Notes under the pieces: model-generated
What the model saw: only the letters and a program-made list of their open reading frames with translations
Told to the model about the DNA's origin: nothing
Databases searched by the model: none
Translations under genes and position numbers: made by a program
In this document: positions 27,849 through 36,420 of the stretch, in pieces
Layout: every line of letters starts with the position of its first letter
Position numbering within the stretch: position 1 is the stretch's first letter
From: Oscillatoriales cyanobacterium
GTDB lineage: Bacteria; Cyanobacteriota; Cyanobacteriia; CACIAM-69d
Assembly (NCBI GenBank): GCA_004292515.1
Contig: RDXB01000061.1
Coordinates: forward strand, 1-54,256
Direction of reading: 5' to 3'
Length of the DNA: 54,256 bases

Positions 27849-28262
27849 ATGTCTGATGATTTGGTGACTCCAGAAAATGTATCAAAGGCCTTTTTACAGG
27901 AACTATTTAACGATGCATTGATGGATGTTTCGGTTGATTCAGATGGTGATTTAGTCATTCAAGAGGACATTGTGTGCTATGTCTTCCTGAGTGAAAATCA
28001 GGAGCGTATTCGTTTGTTGACGCTGTTTGGTATTGCTGAGAATGCTGATCGTCTGAAGTGTCTGGAATGTGTTAACGCAATCAATAGTGAATATCTTCTG
28101 GTTAAGGCTTATATTGAATCCGAGAAGACATTGGCCTTTGAATATGACATCTACTTGAAGGGCGGAGTAACTAGAAAGTATTTGGCTCTAGCAGTTAAGC
28201 GTTTTTGTAATATTCCTAGAAAGGCGGTTGCTGAGGAATATGCCCTCGGGATCATCCCATAG
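27849..28262 (+). CDS. YbjN domain protein
   Basis: 137 residues, acidic. The pattern VSKAFLQELFNDALMDVSVD, then a strand DGDLVIQEDIVCYVFL and later SEYLLVKAYI, fits YbjN/type III secretion chaperone-like fold proteins, which in cyanobacteria are small soluble proteins of unknown role. The gene is A+T-richer than neighbours and has no HIP1 octamer that I can see. A hairpin (28306-28328) follows. Alternative identity: generic T3SC-like chaperone. Confidence 0.75.
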   Translation: MSDDLVTPENVSKAFLQELFNDALMDVSVDSDGDLVIQEDIVCYVFLSENQERIRLLTLFGIAENADRLKCLECVNAINSEYLLVKAYIESEKTLAFEYDIYLKGGVTRKYLALAVKRFCNIPRKAVAEEYALGIIP

Positions 28263-28305
28263 CCACTTTTTAGCTGCTTTTCCTCATTCTTAACTGCCTT
28301 ACTCA

Positions 28306-28328
28306 GGGGGGAGCCGTGGCTCTCCCCT
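28306..28328. terminator. Hairpin between convergent YbjN-like and asparaginase genes
   Basis: GGGGGGAGCC / GGCTCTCCCC (one mismatch) with a 2-base loop, followed on the + strand by CAAACTTTT. Probable terminator for the YbjN-like gene; it could serve both strands. Confidence 0.5.
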
Positions 28329-28352
28329 CAAACTTTTCAGCAATCTTCAACT

Positions 28353-29306
28353 TTAGGCAATCTTCAACTCGCCGATCGCCTCTAGGCGCTTAAAGGCATT
28401 GAGCTGCACATATTTTTCCTCGAGGGCTTCTGACACATCGGGGCCAATCCAGCCCAACTGTTTCAGCAGGTGAATGGCGGCGGCATATTTGGCCCGCTTG
28501 GCTCCATCGGTCACTTTCAAGGCAATGCCCAAGCGCTCGCCCACGCGCCCCATGCACTGCATCCCTTCTGCGCCGGCCTTGCTGACAATTTCGCCCTTGG
28601 TCAACCGCATTAGATCCGTGTCAAAGCCGCCATTGCCAGAAATCAGCTCTGGATAGCCGGTCATGGCCCGCACGATTCGCTCTAGTTGCAGGTTGTCGCC
28701 GGAAGTGAGTTTGGCAAACAGGGTGGCTAATTCCTGTAGGGGCATCAAGTAAGTAGGCGCACCACAATCATCGCGGGCTACCACAAATTCCTGGGCCGGA
28801 ATGCCCAACAATTCGCCAATCACTTGGGAAATAGCTTGTTGAGCCGGGTGGGACGTGCGTAAGTAGTCGGCGATCGACCAGTTCCCGTGACGACACATGG
28901 CCAACATACCCGCATGTTTGCCCGAGCAGTTGTGTTGTAGGGCGCTGGATTTGCCGGAGGGAATGGGGCATTGCAGGGCGCTGGGTTCGATGCCACATTG
29001 CCACAGGATGTTGAACACTTGGCGGGCTTGGGCAATGTCGCCTTGGTGCGAGCTGCATATGATCGCTAGGTCGCGGTTGCTGAGACCAAAGTGATCCAGC
29101 GTGCCGGAGGCCACCACCGCCAGTGCCTGGAATGGCTTGAGGGCCGATCGGGCAAAGCTGGAGATGCCAGAATCACCCGCCAACATCAACAAGCGTCCGC
29201 GATCGTCGCAGGCCACCGCTTGCACCATGTGGGTTGATTCCACCAACCCTTCGCGCAACAAGCGAATCTCGATTTCTGCCGCGCGCGTTAGTTTGCCCCG
29301 AGTCAT
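28353..29306 (-). CDS. L-asparaginase II-type (PF06089-like) amidohydrolase
   Basis: 317 residues from the ATG at 29306. It has the features of the asparaginase family common in cyanobacteria and rhizobia: MVQAVACDDRGRLLMLAGD, ARSALKPFQALAVV, IICSSHQGD, HNCSGKHAGMLAMCR and ELISGNGGFDTDLM. It hydrolyses asparagine to aspartate and ammonia. The open frame continues upstream to 29540, but that segment is low-complexity (Lys/Asn/Pro/Gln from a DNA repeat) and not part of the enzyme. In the same direction as rsfS and the CGLD27-like gene upstream; a spacer of about 340 bases separates it, so co-transcription is uncertain. Confidence 0.88.
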   Translation of the reverse strand: MTRGKLTRAAEIEIRLLREGLVESTHMVQAVACDDRGRLLMLAGDSGISSFARSALKPFQALAVVASGTLDHFGLSNRDLAIICSSHQGDIAQARQVFNILWQCGIEPSALQCPIPSGKSSALQHNCSGKHAGMLAMCRHGNWSIADYLRTSHPAQQAISQVIGELLGIPAQEFVVARDDCGAPTYLMPLQELATLFAKLTSGDNLQLERIVRAMTGYPELISGNGGFDTDLMRLTKGEIVSKAGAEGMQCMGRVGERLGIALKVTDGAKRAKYAAAIHLLKQLGWIGPDVSEALEEKYVQLNAFKRLEAIGELKIA

Positions 29307-29650
29307 AGGAATTGGATGTGTTGAAGTTTTGAGTTTGAAAGTTTGGGTTTGAAAGTTTGGGTTTTGAGCTGGAAGTTTTGGGTTTTGAGCTGGAAGTTTT
29401 GGGTTTGAAGTTTTGGGTTTTGAGTTTGAAGTTTTGGGCTTGAAAGAGGGGTAAGACCGGGAGTGATGAGCGGTTGCCGATCGCCCTAAACAGCGCGATT
29501 TGTCTTGGCGCATGGTCTTGGCCGCCAAGCACAACAGCATCTTGCCCTCTGTCCCGAAAGGCTAGCTTTGAACCGCTGCCCCCCGATAGCCGCACAACTC
29601 CCACTCAGGTTAACCGACAAATTCGCGGACGGTGGCGGGCGATCGGCCCA
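29307..29650. other. Spacer between asparaginase and the CGLD27-like gene, with a degenerate array
   Basis: 29325-29445 is a degenerate tandem array of units such as GTTTTGGGTTTGAA and the longer GTTTTGGGTTTTGAGCTGGAA, very rich in G and T on the + strand. The remainder holds no gene. Confidence 0.6.
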
Positions 29651-30151
29651 CTACAGCAACACCCACAGCAAGGCTCCCAGTCCCAGGGAACCCCCAAGGG
29701 CGATCGTTAACCGCACCAGCCGATCGAGCGCGGGCTTGACTTCATAGGTGGCCACCAGCCGATCCTGAGCCAACATCTCCGGGACTTTTTCCCAGACCTG
29801 GCCGTCATACCAGCCAGACTCTTCATAGATAATCTTTTCGCTAAACAAGCGACGGCCCACATATCCCCAAGCCGAATAGACCCGCGCCAGCACAAGCAAC
29901 ACCGGCAGGGTTGCACCGCCACCGGCTCCCAACAAAAAGTGCAGGAGATCTTTTTTAAGCGGAAAGCTCGCCGCCGAGACCGGGCCCGTGAGCAACCAAC
30001 TCCAGACCCAAATCCACAACAGCTTGATCGCTAGGTCACGGCCGGGGAGTGCGGCCCAAGACAGTAACCAGGCCTCCTTGAGTTCGGCGAATTCATTCAG
30101 GGGTTGCTGTTCTTCGGGAACGGGACAAACCAAACGAGGCGATCGAGTCAT
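29651..30151 (-). CDS. CGLD27/DUF1230 family protein
   Basis: 166 residues from the ATG at 30151; the frame extends 11 codons further, but CPVPEEQQPLNEF is the characteristic start. Two to three hydrophobic segments (LLWIWVWSWLLTGPV, LLGAGGGATLPVLLVLARVY, LGGSLGLGALLWVLL) alternate with conserved parts YEESGWYDGQVWEKVPEMLA and QDRLVATYEVKPAL. CGLD27 is a protein conserved in the green lineage and cyanobacteria whose mutants are impaired in photosynthetic growth; its molecular role is not settled. It follows rsfS on the same strand with a 52-base gap, likely one transcript. Confidence 0.9.
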   Translation of the reverse strand: MTRSPRLVCPVPEEQQPLNEFAELKEAWLLSWAALPGRDLAIKLLWIWVWSWLLTGPVSAASFPLKKDLLHFLLGAGGGATLPVLLVLARVYSAWGYVGRRLFSEKIIYEESGWYDGQVWEKVPEMLAQDRLVATYEVKPALDRLVRLTIALGGSLGLGALLWVLL

Positions 30152-30203
30152 AGCAACTGACCAAACATGCACACCACGAATCAAGGAACCGACTGAGACG
30201 TGA

Positions 30204-30725
30204 CTAGGGGGTCGCGATCGAATCAGACGGCGGCAAGGGCCGAAATTCTAGCCGCTTGCTGTGGCCCCAAAAGGCTTCGAGATTGTAGAACTCGCGCTCG
30301 CTGGGCATCATGATGTGCACCACCAAGTCGCCGTAGTCGTGCAACACCCAGTTGCCATCGGTGTAGCCAGCAGTGTTTTGGGGACGGCGATCGAAGTCGG
30401 TTTTCAGCTTCATTTCGATCGCATCGGCGATCGCCCGCACTTGGGCCCGTGAAAACCCCGTGACAATCAAAAAGTAGTCCGCCAGATAGGACACTTCCGT
30501 CACTTCCAGCAGGGCAATGTCATCTGCCTTGCGATCGTCCGCTGCATTGGCCGCCGCGATCGCCACGTCATAGCTCGACCCTCGTCCTAGCTGATACACC
30601 GCACTGGGCGAAACGGGCGGCACAAAGGCAACCACCGTGTCATCATCGCCCGTGTCTTCAACCCCGTCCGCCGTCAACAAGGCCAGCTCGCGCTCATTCA
30701 ATTGTAAATCCGGATCGATCATCAA
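30204..30725 (-). CDS. rsfS: Ribosomal silencing factor RsfS (Iojap)
   Basis: 173 residues. The RsfS domain starts at about residue 55 (AIAAANAADDRKADDIALLE, then YLADYFLIVTGFSRAQVRAI, GNWVLHDYGDLVVHIM, REFYNLEAFWGHS). RsfS binds ribosomal protein L14 and keeps the subunits apart during starvation or darkness. The first ~55 residues are an acidic, disordered extension. A second ATG lies one codon in. First gene of the rsfS - CGLD27-like - asparaginase group. Confidence 0.93.
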   Translation of the reverse strand: MMIDPDLQLNERELALLTADGVEDTGDDDTVVAFVPPVSPSAVYQLGRGSSYDVAIAAANAADDRKADDIALLEVTEVSYLADYFLIVTGFSRAQVRAIADAIEMKLKTDFDRRPQNTAGYTDGNWVLHDYGDLVVHIMMPSEREFYNLEAFWGHSKRLEFRPLPPSDSIATP

Positions 30726-31357
30726 AATTACGCCTCCGCAAACGGCAGGCGAGGTGAGTTCTACAACAACGGTTCAAGACAACGGCTCAGTCACAATCAT
30801 CCGCAAGCTGTCGGTTGCCCGATGGAATTGAGGTGATGGCTAACCCCAGGCTGGCTAACCACCGATGACTTGCGCCGAAACACGATTGCGCTGAAGCACC
30901 GTTGAACCTTCAGTCTAGCAAAAGCCGCTGATTTGGAGACTGGGCGAGCAGATGTGGGGCAACTCGGCGCGATCGGTCTGGCTCCATCGCCATCGCGAGA
31001 GCGGTGTTGCGATCATGCGATCAATGGGCCACCTCATTGGGCCACCTCATGGATCGATTTCCAGATGGATCGATCCCTCGCGCCTTGATTAATCGATTGG
31101 CACTGCTCGATTGGTACTGCTCGATTGGGACTACCTAATTGGGATTGATCAGTTGAGATTGCTCGGTTGGGACTACTTGATTGAGATTGCTCGGTTGGGA
31201 CTACTTGATTGGGATTGCTCGGTTGAGATTGCTCGGTCGGGACTGATCCAATGATCCCCGCAGTTGGTCAACGCAGTTGGTCAACGCAATTGATTTACCG
31301 AGATCCGCTGACAGCTCTCTGTTAGAATGACGGCGTTGTTATTGCCCCGTAGCACCC
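30726..31357. other. Divergent spacer rich in tandem repeats
   Basis: About 630 bases between divergent rsfS and the SLOG gene. It contains a short duplication (about 31022-31053: GGGCCACCTCATT) and the 14-bp minisatellite at 31094-31247. No gene. Confidence 0.65.
31094..31247. repeat. 14-bp minisatellite, 11 units
   Basis: Eleven consecutive 14-base units with consensus CGRTTGGGAYTGCT, no spacers, uninterrupted frame from 31094 to 31247. Units differ at a few positions (for example CGATTGGTACTGCT, CGGTTGGGACTACT, TGATTGGGATTGCT), and some variants recur in alternating order, suggesting larger 28-base duplications. It ends about 110 bases before the TTG start of the SLOG gene. Confidence 0.9.
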
Positions 31358-31861
31358 TTGAGTCCGTCACTCGATCTTCCCAAGGTTGACGATTTTTTGC
31401 AGGAACTCGCTGCAATCCAGCAAACCGGCTCTAAGCGGATTGCCATCCTGGGTTCGCGCCATGTACCGATCACGCATCAACAACTGATTGAAACCCTCAG
31501 CTATGCCCTCGTGCTGGCCGGGAACCAAATCATTACCTCGGGTGCTACGGGAACCAACGCCGCTGCCATTCGCGGAGCCATGCGCGCCGATGCCAATTTG
31601 CTGACGGTAATTTTGCCCCAAAGTTTGGAGCGGCAACCCCGCGAGTCACGCGAGCAACTCGAAGCTGTGATTCATCTCGTCGAGAAGCCCGAAAACGACG
31701 AATTATCACTGGCAGAAGCAAGCTCCCTGTGCAACCACGAAATCATTTCCCGTTGCCAACAGCTCATTTGCTTTGCCTTCCACGACAGCGTGACCCTGTT
31801 GCAAACCTGTCGGGAAGCTGAAGAACAGCGCCGAGTTGTTACGCTGTTTTATTTCGACTAA
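31358..31861 (+). CDS. DprA/LOG-like (SLOG fold) conserved cyanobacterial protein
   Basis: 167 residues starting at TTG (no upstream ATG; LDLPKVDDFLQELAAIQQTG is the family's conserved N-terminus). The Rossmann-like SLOG fold shows in RIAILGSRHVP, IITSGATGTNAAAIRGAM, LLTVILPQSLERQP and LICFAFHDSVTLLQT. Often annotated as DNA recombination-mediator-like (DprA-like), but it is a single short domain without the rest of DprA, so nucleotide or nucleic-acid binding is the most that can be said. The MAPEG gene follows 11 bases later in the same direction, so the two are probably co-transcribed. Confidence 0.85.
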   Translation: MSPSLDLPKVDDFLQELAAIQQTGSKRIAILGSRHVPITHQQLIETLSYALVLAGNQIITSGATGTNAAAIRGAMRADANLLTVILPQSLERQPRESREQLEAVIHLVEKPENDELSLAEASSLCNHEIISRCQQLICFAFHDSVTLLQTCREAEEQRRVVTLFYFD

Positions 31862-31872
31862 GTGAAAAACGC

Positions 31873-32286
31873 ATGATTTTGGGTTTCAGCATTCCCACCT
31901 TATTGTTGGGTTCCGTCTTTGTGGCCAGCTTTTTGGTCTATTTCCCCTACCTGGCGGTGGCCTATGCCCGGTTCCAAGTGGGAATGGATTTGGGCGCACC
32001 CCGGGCCATGTTCGATCGCCTGCCGGACTATGGCAAACGCGCCACCTGGGCCCACCAAAACAGTATCGAAACCTTCGCTCCCTATGCTGCGGCGGCCCTG
32101 GCAGCCTATGCCACGGGAGTTGACACCGCTGCGGCCGGCTGGGCGGCGGTGGCCTTTGTGGGGGCGCGGACGCTGTTTTCAGTGGCCTACATTGCCAACA
32201 TTCCGCCCTTGCGATCGCTGATGTTTGGGGTTGGGCAAGCGTCGATGATTACGCTGTTTGTGCAGGCGCTCCAGCGGATTGCTTAG
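31873..32286 (+). CDS. MAPEG family membrane protein
   Basis: 137 residues with four hydrophobic helices. MAPEG signatures include FLVYFPYLAVAYARFQVGMD, RATWAHQNSIETFAPYAAAA and ARTLFSVAYIANIPPLRSLM (the R-x-x-x-x-x-x-Y and N-x-P region). Eukaryotic MAPEG members are glutathione-dependent or eicosanoid enzymes; the function of bacterial ones is largely unknown. Eleven bases after the SLOG-fold gene. Confidence 0.9.
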   Translation: MILGFSIPTLLLGSVFVASFLVYFPYLAVAYARFQVGMDLGAPRAMFDRLPDYGKRATWAHQNSIETFAPYAAAALAAYATGVDTAAAGWAAVAFVGARTLFSVAYIANIPPLRSLMFGVGQASMITLFVQALQRIA

Positions 32287-32411
32287 GCATGAACCGCCCC
32301 GGCAGGTGAGGGGCGATCGCCCGGTGCTAACGGCTAAATGCCAAACGCTAAACAACGCTAAATACTGACTAGATACTGATCTGTATTCGGATAGATTGAC
32401 CGATTGGGATT

Positions 32412-32903
32412 ATGGCTGCGACGTTTTCCTTTGATGTGGTGAGTGAGTTCGATCGGCAAGAGTTGGTCAATGCGATCGACCAATTGCAGCGAGATTTAAA
32501 ATCACGCTACGACCTAAAAGACACCAACACGATCGTGGAGTTGGGTGAAACCGACCTGACGATCGAAACTGCTAGCGAAATGACCCTCGAAGCAGTGACC
32601 GCCGTTCTGCGCGAAAAAGCGGCCAAGCGCAAACTCGATCTCAAAATCTTTGACTTTGGCGACATCGAATCCGCCAGTGGCAACCGTGTGCGCCAAAAAG
32701 TGAAATTGCAAAAGGGCATTCCCCAAGACATCGCCAAACAAATCAGCAAACTGATTCGCGATGAATTCAAAAAATCTCAAGCCCAAATTCAAGGTGATGC
32801 AGTACGGGTTTCTGCCAAATCCAAGGATGATTTGCAACTGGTGATCCAACGCCTCAAGCAAGAAGATTTGCCCGTTGCCCTGCAATTCACCAACTATCGT
32901 TAA
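32412..32903 (+). CDS. yajQ: YajQ family nucleotide-binding protein
   Basis: 163 residues, full length for YajQ: the start [68 protein letters not shown] and the end [11 protein letters not shown]. Two ferredoxin-like repeats. A Xanthomonas homologue binds cyclic di-GMP and regulates transcription; whether this one does is unknown. Monocistronic. Confidence 0.95.
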   Translation: MAATFSFDVVSEFDRQELVNAIDQLQRDLKSRYDLKDTNTIVELGETDLTIETASEMTLEAVTAVLREKAAKRKLDLKIFDFGDIESASGNRVRQKVKLQKGIPQDIAKQISKLIRDEFKKSQAQIQGDAVRVSAKSKDDLQLVIQRLKQEDLPVALQFTNYR

Positions 32904-33004
32904 CGCCCTATTGTCCTATTGTTGCCTATTGGGTTTATCCCAGGGGGTGATTGCCAATCCATGTTCCGACGACTAACAATAACAAGTCTGTCGGCTGAAT
33001 TGGC

Positions 33005-33685
33005 TCATAGCTTGACGGTACCGTATGCGCCGCGCTGGGAGGCGATCGCATCGGCCCAGCGGGTGGTTTCCGGCAACCGATAGCGCGTGGTGCAGCGCAA
33101 CACCAAGTCGATCGCTGTGGGCAAGCTGACCCGGTGGCCCGACGACACGTAGAGCGGCCGGCAGTTGTGGCGCGATCTCACCACGGCTCCGACAGTTTCG
33201 GCGCGATCGAGGGTGGGTTGCCAGTCGCCCTTGGCTGGGCCGAGGGGATCATGCTCTCCTATCAGGCGAGATTTAGCCGCGCCAATGGTCGGTAAATCCA
33301 GCAATACCCCCAAATGACAAGCCAGCCCAAACCGCCGGGGATGGGCATAGCCTTGACCGTCACATAAGATTACGTCTGGTTTTTGGTGCAGTTGCTCAAA
33401 GGCTTGCAGGATGGCGGGCACTTCCCGGAAGGAGAGAAAACCCGGCACGTAGGGAAATGGTGTGGGCATCCGGGCGATCGCATATTCCACCCGCTCCAAC
33501 TCGGGAAAGCTCAAGACCACCACGGCTGCCCGGGCGATCGTGCCCTGTTCTTCAAACCCCAAATCTGCCCCACCCACCCAGCGCACCTCCCCCAAACGAT
33601 CGTCCAAAATGACGCGATCGCGCAGTTGATCTTGCACGATGCGAGCTTGTTCGATCGTGCGGGGCCAGGGGTGAAGATCATTCAT
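33005..33685 (-). CDS. nfi: Endonuclease V (deoxyinosine 3'-endonuclease)
   Basis: 226 residues. Cleaves DNA at deoxyinosine produced by adenine deamination. Family motifs are GGADLGFEEQG (metal-binding Asp), PYVPGFLSFREVPAIL (wedge and catalytic Glu), VILCDGQGYAHPRRFGLACH and YVSSGHRVSLPTAI. Length and start are typical. The next gene on the same strand encodes an HhH protein, about 40 bases upstream, which might share the transcript. Confidence 0.95.
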   Translation of the reverse strand: MNDLHPWPRTIEQARIVQDQLRDRVILDDRLGEVRWVGGADLGFEEQGTIARAAVVVLSFPELERVEYAIARMPTPFPYVPGFLSFREVPAILQAFEQLHQKPDVILCDGQGYAHPRRFGLACHLGVLLDLPTIGAAKSRLIGEHDPLGPAKGDWQPTLDRAETVGAVVRSRHNCRPLYVSSGHRVSLPTAIDLVLRCTTRYRLPETTRWADAIASQRGAYGTVKL

Positions 33686-33727
33686 GGGAGAGCAATGAAT
33701 TGGATAGTTGGTAGCCGTGGGTTAACC

Positions 33728-34306
33728 CTAGGCAAATCGCAAATAATGCATCAGCTCACTGACCAATTCACCCGAGAGATGCAGGCGACGTTGTAAATCA
33801 ACCAAGCTGCGGAAATTGCCGCGCTGTTGTCGATCGCGCACCATCTGTTCAGCCAAAGTGCGATCGACTCCGGGCAGGCGTTCGAGTTGCTCGATCGTCG
33901 CCCAATTAGCATCGATCGGCTGCAAAAACGAAGGTGCTTCGGGATCGTAGAAATAGAAGCGCAAAACCGGCGCTAACGGAACCAGTTGGCTGGGAGGAAG
34001 ACTCAGGGCCGCGGCCACATCATCAAGACTATGAAAGATCACGCCGCCCGCACTGAGCTGGGCCAGTAAGGTGGCTTGGCGAATCGAAATTCCCGGCAAC
34101 CGTAACCAATCGTCAGCGCTGGCCCGATTCGCATCGATCGCAATGCCCATTTCGGCTGCAATGGCAATTTCGATCGCCGATTCCAATCGACAAAAAGAAT
34201 TGCGAGCAATTTTTTGGCGCGCCGCTTGCACGGCCGGGTCGATCGACTGAAACGGTGCTTTCAGCCAGCTCAAGGGGTTTCTAGAATTGGCGTTAAACGG
34301 GGCCAT
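33728..34306 (-). CDS. Helix-hairpin-helix (ComEA-like) protein
   Basis: 192 residues from the ATG at 34306; the open frame continues 26 codons upstream through a repeat-rich stretch. Two HhH units are visible: ANRASADDWLRLPGISIRQA (about 80) and DANWATIEQLERLPGVDRTL (about 145), the latter followed by LAEQMVRDRQQRGNFRSLVD. HhH motifs bind DNA backbones non-specifically. No signal peptide, so it is not a classical secreted ComEA. It may work in DNA repair or uptake; it is next to endonuclease V in the same direction. Confidence 0.8.
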   Translation of the reverse strand: MAPFNANSRNPLSWLKAPFQSIDPAVQAARQKIARNSFCRLESAIEIAIAAEMGIAIDANRASADDWLRLPGISIRQATLLAQLSAGGVIFHSLDDVAAALSLPPSQLVPLAPVLRFYFYDPEAPSFLQPIDANWATIEQLERLPGVDRTLAEQMVRDRQQRGNFRSLVDLQRRLHLSGELVSELMHYLRFA

Positions 34307-34324
34307 GGGATCTGAAAACTGGCA

Positions 34325-34396
34325 ATGTAAAAATGGGTTGTAAACAGTTGGGTTGTAAACAGTCTTTTTAAACGATCTTTTCAAACGTCCTTTTCA
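34325..34396. repeat. Consecutive 15-bp and 13-bp tandem arrays
   Basis: Two copies of GGGTTGTAAACAGTT followed by three degenerate 13-base units of the type CTTTTCAAACGTC. Lies just upstream of the HhH gene. Confidence 0.7.
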
Positions 34397-34453
34397 AAAT
34401 GCCAATTTCAGCAATTTAGCCGAGGGTAAATTGCTGACCATTTATCCCAAACC

Positions 34454-34831
34454 CTAGCCAATTTGGTCGAGCATTAGGCGGCGTTTTTGCTCAAATTCTG
34501 ACTCGGAAATCAGCCCCTCTTGCCGCAACCGATCCAATTCGCGCAGGGCTTCTCCCACCGCACTGACGCGATCGGGAGCCACAGCCACATTCACCGTCAC
34601 CGTGGCGGGGGGTAAGTCGCGGTTGAAGTTGCGATCGAACTCGTCACGATCCTGCGATAAATACCAGACCGCTTCCACCAAGCTGGCAACACTGGGAATC
34701 ATCGTCCACCACAGCAGCAAATAGGTCACACCCCAGCCGCGTTGCTTCAGATAAAACTTGTGCAAGCCCGGCACAAGCCAACCGGCCACAGCCAAGCCAA
34801 TGGCCACCGTCCGTTTTTTGCGTTCTGCCAT
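34454..34831 (-). CDS. TM2 domain protein with C-terminal SHOCT-like motif
   Basis: 125 residues. The first 60 form a TM2 pair of helices (VAIGLAVAGWLVPGLHKFYL, WGVTYLLLWWTMIPSVASLV) with the G-x-H-x-F-Y turn. Residues about 95-125 (LRELDRLRQEGLISESEFEQ, then KRRLML) match the SHOCT/short C-terminal motif. An inner-membrane protein of unknown role; such pairings are widespread. Confidence 0.85.
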   Translation of the reverse strand: MAERKKRTVAIGLAVAGWLVPGLHKFYLKQRGWGVTYLLLWWTMIPSVASLVEAVWYLSQDRDEFDRNFNRDLPPATVTVNVAVAPDRVSAVGEALRELDRLRQEGLISESEFEQKRRLMLDQIG

Positions 34832-35333
34832 GGCAACCTCTTAGTTTATGGGCGGGTGAGTGCTGTGGTTGGGTGGATGTGGGGGAGCGGGTCAATCTGA
34901 GGAAATGGCAGATGGCTGGAGGGAGCTTGCCAGAACCGAGATCGAGTGGGGCTGGGCAACGTGCAACCCACCTGACAACTGGCCCAGTCGCCATGGCCCA
35001 ATGATGAATAGCCCAGCGATGAATAGGCCAATGATGATCATTGTGCAGTGCTAGATAGCGATCGCCGGGGGGGATCACCGCCTCTTAATCACTGCCTTTT
35101 CATCATAGTTGGCGGCCCTCCAGGTCAACAGCGCCACCGCCCAAAACGCCCTTGACCCAGCACCATTGGCAGTGGCGATCGACCCTGAGTGTCCTAGGGG
35201 GACAAGCTGGGGGATTTGGGGCGTGGGACGATCGCGCTAGTTCGGATCTCCCGACCCGACAGCGATTTTGCTCCAAGGCACAATCGACTAAGATCAAACC
35301 CAGACAAGCGTTTGACCCATCCAGGCGCAGCCC
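34832..35333. other. Divergent spacer before the DUF1825 gene
   Basis: About 500 bases. It contains an imperfect repeated motif ATGATGAATAGCCCAGCGAT around 34998-35040. No gene or RNA supported. Confidence 0.5.
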
Positions 35334-35660
35334 ATGAGTATTTTTGATTCCGAAATCGTTCAACAAGAAGCCCGCGAAATCTTTGGGAACTATCAATCCC
35401 TGGTGCAGCTCGGCAGTGACTATGGCAAGTTTGATCGCGAGGGCAAACGTCTTTACATCGAGCAAATGGAAACCGTGCTCGATCGCTATCGGATTTTTAT
35501 GAAGCGATTTGAGTTATCCGATGATTTCATGGCCAAAATGCAGGTTGAGCAGCTCAAAACCCATTTGTCACAATTTGGCATGACTCCCCAAATGATGTTT
35601 GACCAAATGCGGCAAACTCTTGATCGCATGAAGGACGAACTCGAACAGTCGAAACTCTAA
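35334..35660 (+). CDS. DUF1825 family protein
   Basis: 108 residues, entirely helical: FDSEIVQQEAREIFGNYQSL, KRLYIEQMETVLDRYRIFMK, DDFMAKMQVEQLKTHLSQFG and a final helix rich in Met, Gln and Arg. DUF1825 is a small cyanobacterial family with no established function. Full length, good codon use. Confidence 0.93.
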   Translation: MSIFDSEIVQQEAREIFGNYQSLVQLGSDYGKFDREGKRLYIEQMETVLDRYRIFMKRFELSDDFMAKMQVEQLKTHLSQFGMTPQMMFDQMRQTLDRMKDELEQSKL

Positions 35661-35778
35661 GCCGCGCGATCGCGATCCTTCACCCCAGCATTTTTAGCTC
35701 AGGCATCGGCAAAAGGCTTGAGATCACATCAGATTTCGATCTAACGTAAATGGCTGTTCTGTTCCTCACGCTGCATTC

Positions 35779-36420
35779 ATGACCGAGACCGATTGTTGGG
35801 GCATCGCCATCCATAGTGCCAGCGTGGAATTGGGTCTTGCGAAAGGCCAGGGGCCAAGAGACGTGGCGGCGCGGGTTTGGCACCTGGGCCGACAGTTATC
35901 GACAGATTTTCACGATCGCCTCGCAGAATTTGTTCACCCCCTGTCTTGGTCGCAAGTCAGTTTTTTGGCAGTGGCGATCGGCCCCGGTGGCTTCACCAGC
36001 ACGCGCATTGGGGTGGTGGCCGCTCGTACCCTAGCCCAGCAACTGGATGTGCCCCTGTTTGGGTTTTCGACCTTGGCCGCAACGGCCTGGCAACAGCGAT
36101 CGCACCTGCCCCATGACCATTGTTTGGCAGTGCAAATGCCGGCCCGCCGTGGTGAACTACATGGCGGCATCTATCGCCTCACGCCTCAAGGTGCGATCGC
36201 CGAGGTGACTGACCGCACCTTTACCCCAGCGGCGTGGCAAGACACCCTCGATCGCCATCCCTACCCCTGCATGACAGTCATAGCTGATGCGGATGCGGGC
36301 AAAGATGCGATCGCCCTGCTACAAATGGCCCATGGGGCTTGGCAAGCGGGCGATCGCCCCCACTGGTCAGCGGTGTTGCCCCACTACGGTCAGCATCCGG
36401 TCGATCGCCACTCCCCCTGA
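35779..36420 (+). CDS. tsaB: tRNA threonylcarbamoyladenosine biosynthesis protein TsaB
   Basis: 213 residues of the ASKHA (Kae1-like) fold. N-terminal CWGIAIHSASVELGLAKG, then the signature AIGPGGFTSTRIGVVAARTL and VPLFGFSTLAATA. TsaB pairs with TsaD and TsaE to make t6A37 in tRNAs that read ANN codons. The C-terminal half is shortened and variable, as usual for TsaB. Its TGA stop overlaps the ATG of the DUF4168 gene by one base (TGATG), so the two may be translationally coupled. Confidence 0.9.
   Translation: MTETDCWGIAIHSASVELGLAKGQGPRDVAARVWHLGRQLSTDFHDRLAEFVHPLSWSQVSFLAVAIGPGGFTSTRIGVVAARTLAQQLDVPLFGFSTLAATAWQQRSHLPHDHCLAVQMPARRGELHGGIYRLTPQGAIAEVTDRTFTPAAWQDTLDRHPYPCMTVIADADAGKDAIALLQMAHGAWQAGDRPHWSAVLPHYGQHPVDRHSP

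Noticed and set aside
29307-29540. N-terminal extension of the asparaginase
   Set aside because: The extension is low-complexity translation of a DNA tandem repeat, not part of the enzyme family.
31094-31247. CRISPR array
   Set aside because: The 14-base units are contiguous, without spacers, and no cas genes are present.
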